A stretch of 9,133 bases of DNA from positions 1 to 9,133 of the forward strand of contig CAUBIP010000069.1 of the NCBI GenBank assembly GCA_958436045.1, read 5' to 3'. The notes beneath the pieces were generated by a model. It was not told where the DNA came from. It worked only from the letters and a program-made list of their open reading frames with translations, and did no database searches. Position 1 is the stretch's first letter. The number at the start of each line of letters is the position of its first letter. The translations under genes and the position numbers were made by a program. Below are positions 6,704 to 9,133 of the stretch, one piece after another. Source of the DNA: an uncultured Oscillospiraceae bacterium (lineage in GTDB: Bacteria; Bacillota; Clostridia; Oscillospirales; Oscillospiraceae).

Positions 6704-8632
6704 TCACTCCTGCCTGCTTGAGGGGAACAGCGCCCGATTCGTGTGGGGCAGAAAGCATGCCGCCACAAAATTATCCATATAGCCCGGGTGGGTCGAAAGC
6801 TCCATATACGTCATATTGGAAGCGATCTCGCCGACCTTGGCCCGAGCGTCCGCTGAGAGCACCATGGCATAGGCCCCGGCCAGGGAGGAATTGCCGATAT
6901 ACTGGAATTTCTCCCGGGGTACATCCGGGAACATGCCGATGCGCACGGCGTTTTCCATATTGATGCCGCTGCCGATGCCGCCCGCGACATAGACCCGGTC
7001 GATCATCTCCGGCGTGAAATCCAGCGCGGAGAGCATCGTGTCAATGGCAGAATAAATCGCGCCCTTGGCCCGGATGAACGAGGCGATGTCCACCTCCGTG
7101 ATAGCGATCTCCCGCCCCGTCGCCGATTCTTCGGCAAAGGCCAGGATATAGCGCCCCATCCCGTGGATATCCCGGGCGATGCGGCGGCCCTCCCGGACGA
7201 AATTGCCCTTCGGGTCAATGGCGGAGGTCCGGTACAGCTCGGCAATCACATCAATAATCCCGCTGCCGCAGATGCCCACCGGCCGCTGCCCCGCCGGGCC
7301 GACGATGCGCAGCTGCGGCTCCAGCGTCTGCCGCTCCAGCGTCACCGCCTCCACCGCGCCGTCTGTCGCCCGCATCCCGCAGGAGATATCGCCGCCCTCA
7401 AAGGCAGGCCCGGCGGAGCAGGCGCAGGACATCAAAAAGTCATCATTGCCAAAGACCAGCTCGCCGTTGGTCCCCAAGTCGATAAACAGGGCATAGTCCG
7501 GCCGGTTCCAGATCAGGCTGGTAAACGCGCCCGCGGTGATATCGCCGCCGACGTAGGACCCGATGTTCGGGGCCAGCCACACCGGCGCGTCCGGATGCAC
7601 CGGCAGCGCCAGGTCCCCGGCCCGCAGGCCGTCGAACCGGAAAAAGCTGGGGATATACGGCTCCATCCGCACCGGCTCCGCGTCAACGGCCAGCAGCAGA
7701 TGGTTCATCGTCGTATTGCCCGCGACGCAAAGCCGCGTCACGCAGGCAGGCGGGACCGCCGCATCCCGGCACAGGGCCTGCAGCAGCGGCGTCAGCGTCT
7801 CTTTGATGATCGCATCCTGCAGCCGCTGCCGCCCGCCGGGCTTCGCCTGCTCGACGATGCGGTTGATGACATCCGCCCCGTAGCGGATCTGCCCGTTGCC
7901 GGCCGACGCCTTGGCCAGCAGACGCCCCGTCTCGCAGTCGGCCAGGACGGCGGAGACCGTTGTTGTGCCGATATCAATGGCCACGGCGCAGACATGCGCC
8001 GCCGGTTCCGGCGGCAGCAGGGCGTAGACCGTGCAGCAGTCGCCGCCGCAATCGGCCACGGCCTGGACGCGGAATTGATTCTCCCGCAGCACCTGGGCTA
8101 GGCCCCGCAGGGCGTCGTAGGTGATGACGCACTGCTTGCAGCCCGTCAGGCGGCAGAGCGCTCGCTCCAGCCGCTCGTTGTCCGGCATCGTGTCGTCCAG
8201 CGTCGGCTGCGCTAAGGTGACGGGCAGCACCCGGGCGTTGTTTGCAAGCGCCACCCCCGCCCCGCGGATCTGCTGCAGCAGCGCCTCAAAAATGGCGATC
8301 TCCTCCCCGGAGGAGAGGTCCGCCGTCTTCATCCGCCGCTGATAGGCCGACGCGATATCCGGCACCAGGACGGTCACGTCCCCAGTGATATGGCTGCAGC
8401 AGCTCAAGCGCCAGCCCGCGGCGTAATCGGCATCGGAAATGTGCGTCGTCTGCTGGCTGTCAAGCGTTCCCTCCAGCAGCTGCACGCGGCATTTGCCGCA
8501 AGCGCCGTTGCCGGAGCACGGCGCATCAATGGCGACATTGGCCCCCCGGGCGATCTCCAATAGATTCTCCCCCCGGTTGGCCGGGACGACGACAGGCGCG
8601 CCGCCCTCAATTTGAAAGGTTACATCAAACAT
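6704..8632 (-). CDS. corrinoid protein reductive activator (RACo-type, ferredoxin-ASKHA)
   Basis: A 642-aa protein like the reductive activator of the corrinoid iron-sulfur protein (acsV/orf7 in acetogens), which uses ATP to return inactive Co(II) corrinoid to Co(I). The N-terminal 90 residues form a plant-type [2Fe-2S] ferredoxin domain with Cys39, Cys45 and Cys48 (PCSGNGACGKC) and a fourth cysteine at 78 or 79. A linker and a middle domain follow. The C-terminal ASKHA ATPase part begins at AIDIGTTTVSAVL (218-230) and includes CVAGNTTMNHLL (302-313), FIDLGTNGEL (383-392) and VYVAGGIGSGIN (547-558). The start at 8632 has AAGAGGA (8640-8646) 7 nt upstream; an upstream in-frame ATG would run through a hairpin in the spacer and is unlikely. 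The middle domain carries six cysteines between 160 and 200, which may be unusual. It lies between acsB and a DUF3786 gene, as expected for a methyl-transfer accessory. Confidence 0.92.
   Translation of the reverse strand: MFDVTFQIEGGAPVVVPANRGENLLEIARGANVAIDAPCSGNGACGKCRVQLLEGTLDSQQTTHISDADYAAGWRLSCCSHITGDVTVLVPDIASAYQRRMKTADLSSGEEIAIFEALLQQIRGAGVALANNARVLPVTLAQPTLDDTMPDNERLERALCRLTGCKQCVITYDALRGLAQVLRENQFRVQAVADCGGDCCTVYALLPPEPAAHVCAVAIDIGTTTVSAVLADCETGRLLAKASAGNGQIRYGADVINRIVEQAKPGGRQRLQDAIIKETLTPLLQALCRDAAVPPACVTRLCVAGNTTMNHLLLAVDAEPVRMEPYIPSFFRFDGLRAGDLALPVHPDAPVWLAPNIGSYVGGDITAGAFTSLIWNRPDYALFIDLGTNGELVFGNDDFLMSCACSAGPAFEGGDISCGMRATDGAVEAVTLERQTLEPQLRIVGPAGQRPVGICGSGIIDVIAELYRTSAIDPKGNFVREGRRIARDIHGMGRYILAFAEESATGREIAITEVDIASFIRAKGAIYSAIDTMLSALDFTPEMIDRVYVAGGIGSGINMENAVRIGMFPDVPREKFQYIGNSSLAGAYAMVLSADARAKVGEIASNMTYMELSTHPGYMDNFVAACFLPHTNRALFPSSRQE
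6707..6711 (-). promoter_or_regulatory. ribosome binding site of the DUF3786 gene inside the RACo end
   Basis: AGGAG on the - strand lies in the last codons of the RACo gene, 8 nt before the ATG at 6698 and only 2 nt before the overlapping ATG at 6704. It points to translational coupling of RACo and DUF3786 and favours the 6698 start. Confidence 0.65.
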
Positions 8633-8639
8633 GCTTTGA

Positions 8640-8646
8640 TCCTCTT
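8640..8646 (-). promoter_or_regulatory. ribosome binding site that fixes the RACo start
   Basis: AAGAGGA on the - strand sits 7 nt before the ATG at 8632. The encoded protein then begins MFDVTF, which goes straight into the ferredoxin fold, so this start is preferred over the longer frame. Confidence 0.8.
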
Positions 8647-8677
8647 GCCTGTTCTTGGAATTACTTTTTTCAGCACA

Positions 8678-8743
8678 CGCTGCGCATACCAGCTTGCGCA
8701 GCGCCGAGGCGCTGCGCAAGGGGACGTTTCCGTTGTGCGAAAC
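8678..8743 (-). other. structured acsB-RACo spacer with alternative hairpins
   Basis: The spacer between acsB and RACo (8633-8743, 111 nt) holds a near-perfect palindrome: a 13-bp arm at 8693-8705 pairs with 8708-8720 around a GA centre. A third copy of the core (GCTGCGCA at 8679-8686) can pair instead with TGCGCAGC (8695-8702), extended to 9 bp at 8678-8686 / 8695-8703. The two structures exclude each other. A further 5-bp hairpin (8726-8730 / 8739-8743) lies directly after the acsB stop. No U-tract follows on the - strand, so this is not a standard terminator. A role in limiting RACo relative to AcsB, or in protecting the acsB 3' end, is plausible. Confidence 0.6.
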
Positions 8744-9133
8744 TTACATCAGCGGTTCCATCTCCAGCACGGGGTGGCCCTTTTCCGTCAGGAAGTTCAG
8801 CAGCTCCTCGCAGTCGGTGCAGATGGTCTCGTCGGCGATATAGTCCGTGAAGTTTTCAATGCCATAGAGCTCCATGGCCGTCTTGTTCAGCTTTTCGGCG
8901 ACGTCGTCCTTCAGCTCCTTCGGCATCCAGACGATGCGCTTGATACCGCCCTCGGCGTGGATAAACTTCTTCGAGGAGATGAAGTGCCGCCCGTGGCCCA
9001 TGTAACCCGGCGTCTGAACGCCGCCGCCGGTGCAGGAGGCCAACTCGCCAAAGGTCATGCCCGCCGGGGTCATGCCCTTGAATTCGCGGTTGACGACGAT
9101 AAAGCCATTGGACATCGGCTCGATGCCGCAGAT
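8744..9133 (-). CDS. acsB: acetyl-CoA synthase AcsB (CO-methylating), C-terminal fragment
   Basis: The last 129 codons of the gene are present, open to the window edge; the start lies beyond base 9133. The fragment carries the typical AcsB C-terminus: NGFIVVNREF, GMTPAGMTFGELASC, then GYMGHGRHFISSKKFI and the acidic end with ADETICTDCEELL. AcsB joins a methyl group from the corrinoid iron-sulfur protein, CO from CO dehydrogenase and CoA into acetyl-CoA, at the nickel-iron-sulfur A-cluster. From family length (about 730 aa in Moorella) the Cys-Gly-Cys that holds the distal nickel should lie just outside the window, so its state cannot be judged here. An ATG inside the fragment (9115) is an internal methionine, not a start. 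Being first in the visible operon, it is probably co-transcribed with RACo and the folate genes. Confidence 0.94.
   Translation of the reverse strand: MCGIEPMSNGFIVVNREFKGMTPAGMTFGELASCTGGGVQTPGYMGHGRHFISSKKFIHAEGGIKRIVWMPKELKDDVAEKLNKTAMELYGIENFTDYIADETICTDCEELLNFLTEKGHPVLEMEPLM

Noticed and set aside
7163..8101. 312-codon open frame on the + strand opposite the RACo gene
   Set aside because: It lies fully antisense to RACo, has a low-complexity Arg/Gly/Pro/Gln-rich product and no convincing ribosome binding site. It is a shadow of codon bias.
8633..8719. 29-residue N-terminal extension of the RACo protein
   Set aside because: It would translate the inverted repeat in the spacer and has no good ribosome binding site; the start at 8632 has one at ideal distance.

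Overview
The window comes from a GC-rich anaerobic bacterium of the Clostridia. The RsmA style (HGFxFSKxxGQNFL near the N-terminus), strong AGGAG-type ribosome binding sites and an acetogenesis gene set suggest an Oscillospiraceae-like or related acetogenic Firmicute. The lineage is an inference from sequence style; no rRNA or marker search could be run. Coding density is high. No rRNA, tRNA, CRISPR array or mobile element was seen, and there is no gene-free stretch longer than 300 bases.

Left part (1-1803, + strand): the last 28 codons of an M18-family zinc aminopeptidase are followed by a strong intrinsic terminator. A well-formed extended -10 promoter then drives rsmA (16S rRNA dimethyladenosine transferase). 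A YjjG/YfnB-type HAD nucleotidase is translationally coupled to rsmA by an ATGA overlap. A perfect 14-bp terminator hairpin (1805-1836) closes this unit and sits between the two converging transcription units.

Right part (1854-9133, - strand): a Wood-Ljungdahl operon that reads leftwards. Its order in transcription is acsB (acetyl-CoA synthase, only the C-terminal end is in the window), a RACo-type reductive activator of the corrinoid protein, a DUF3786 protein, fhs (formate-THF ligase), fchA (methenyl-THF cyclohydrolase), folD (methylene-THF dehydrogenase) and an FNT-family formate channel. The order fhs-fchA-folD matches the order of the methyl-branch reactions. The FNT gene at the end supplies or vents formate. 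AcsB and RACo serve the carbonyl/corrinoid end of the same pathway.

Points of interest: FolD lacks the lysine and glutamine needed for cyclohydrolase activity, which fits the adjacent dedicated FchA. DUF3786 is translationally linked to RACo, which suggests a role with the corrinoid protein. Several spacers of the operon contain GC-rich hairpins without U-tracts. The acsB-RACo spacer holds a three-segment set of mutually exclusive pairings. The RACo middle domain is rich in cysteine.
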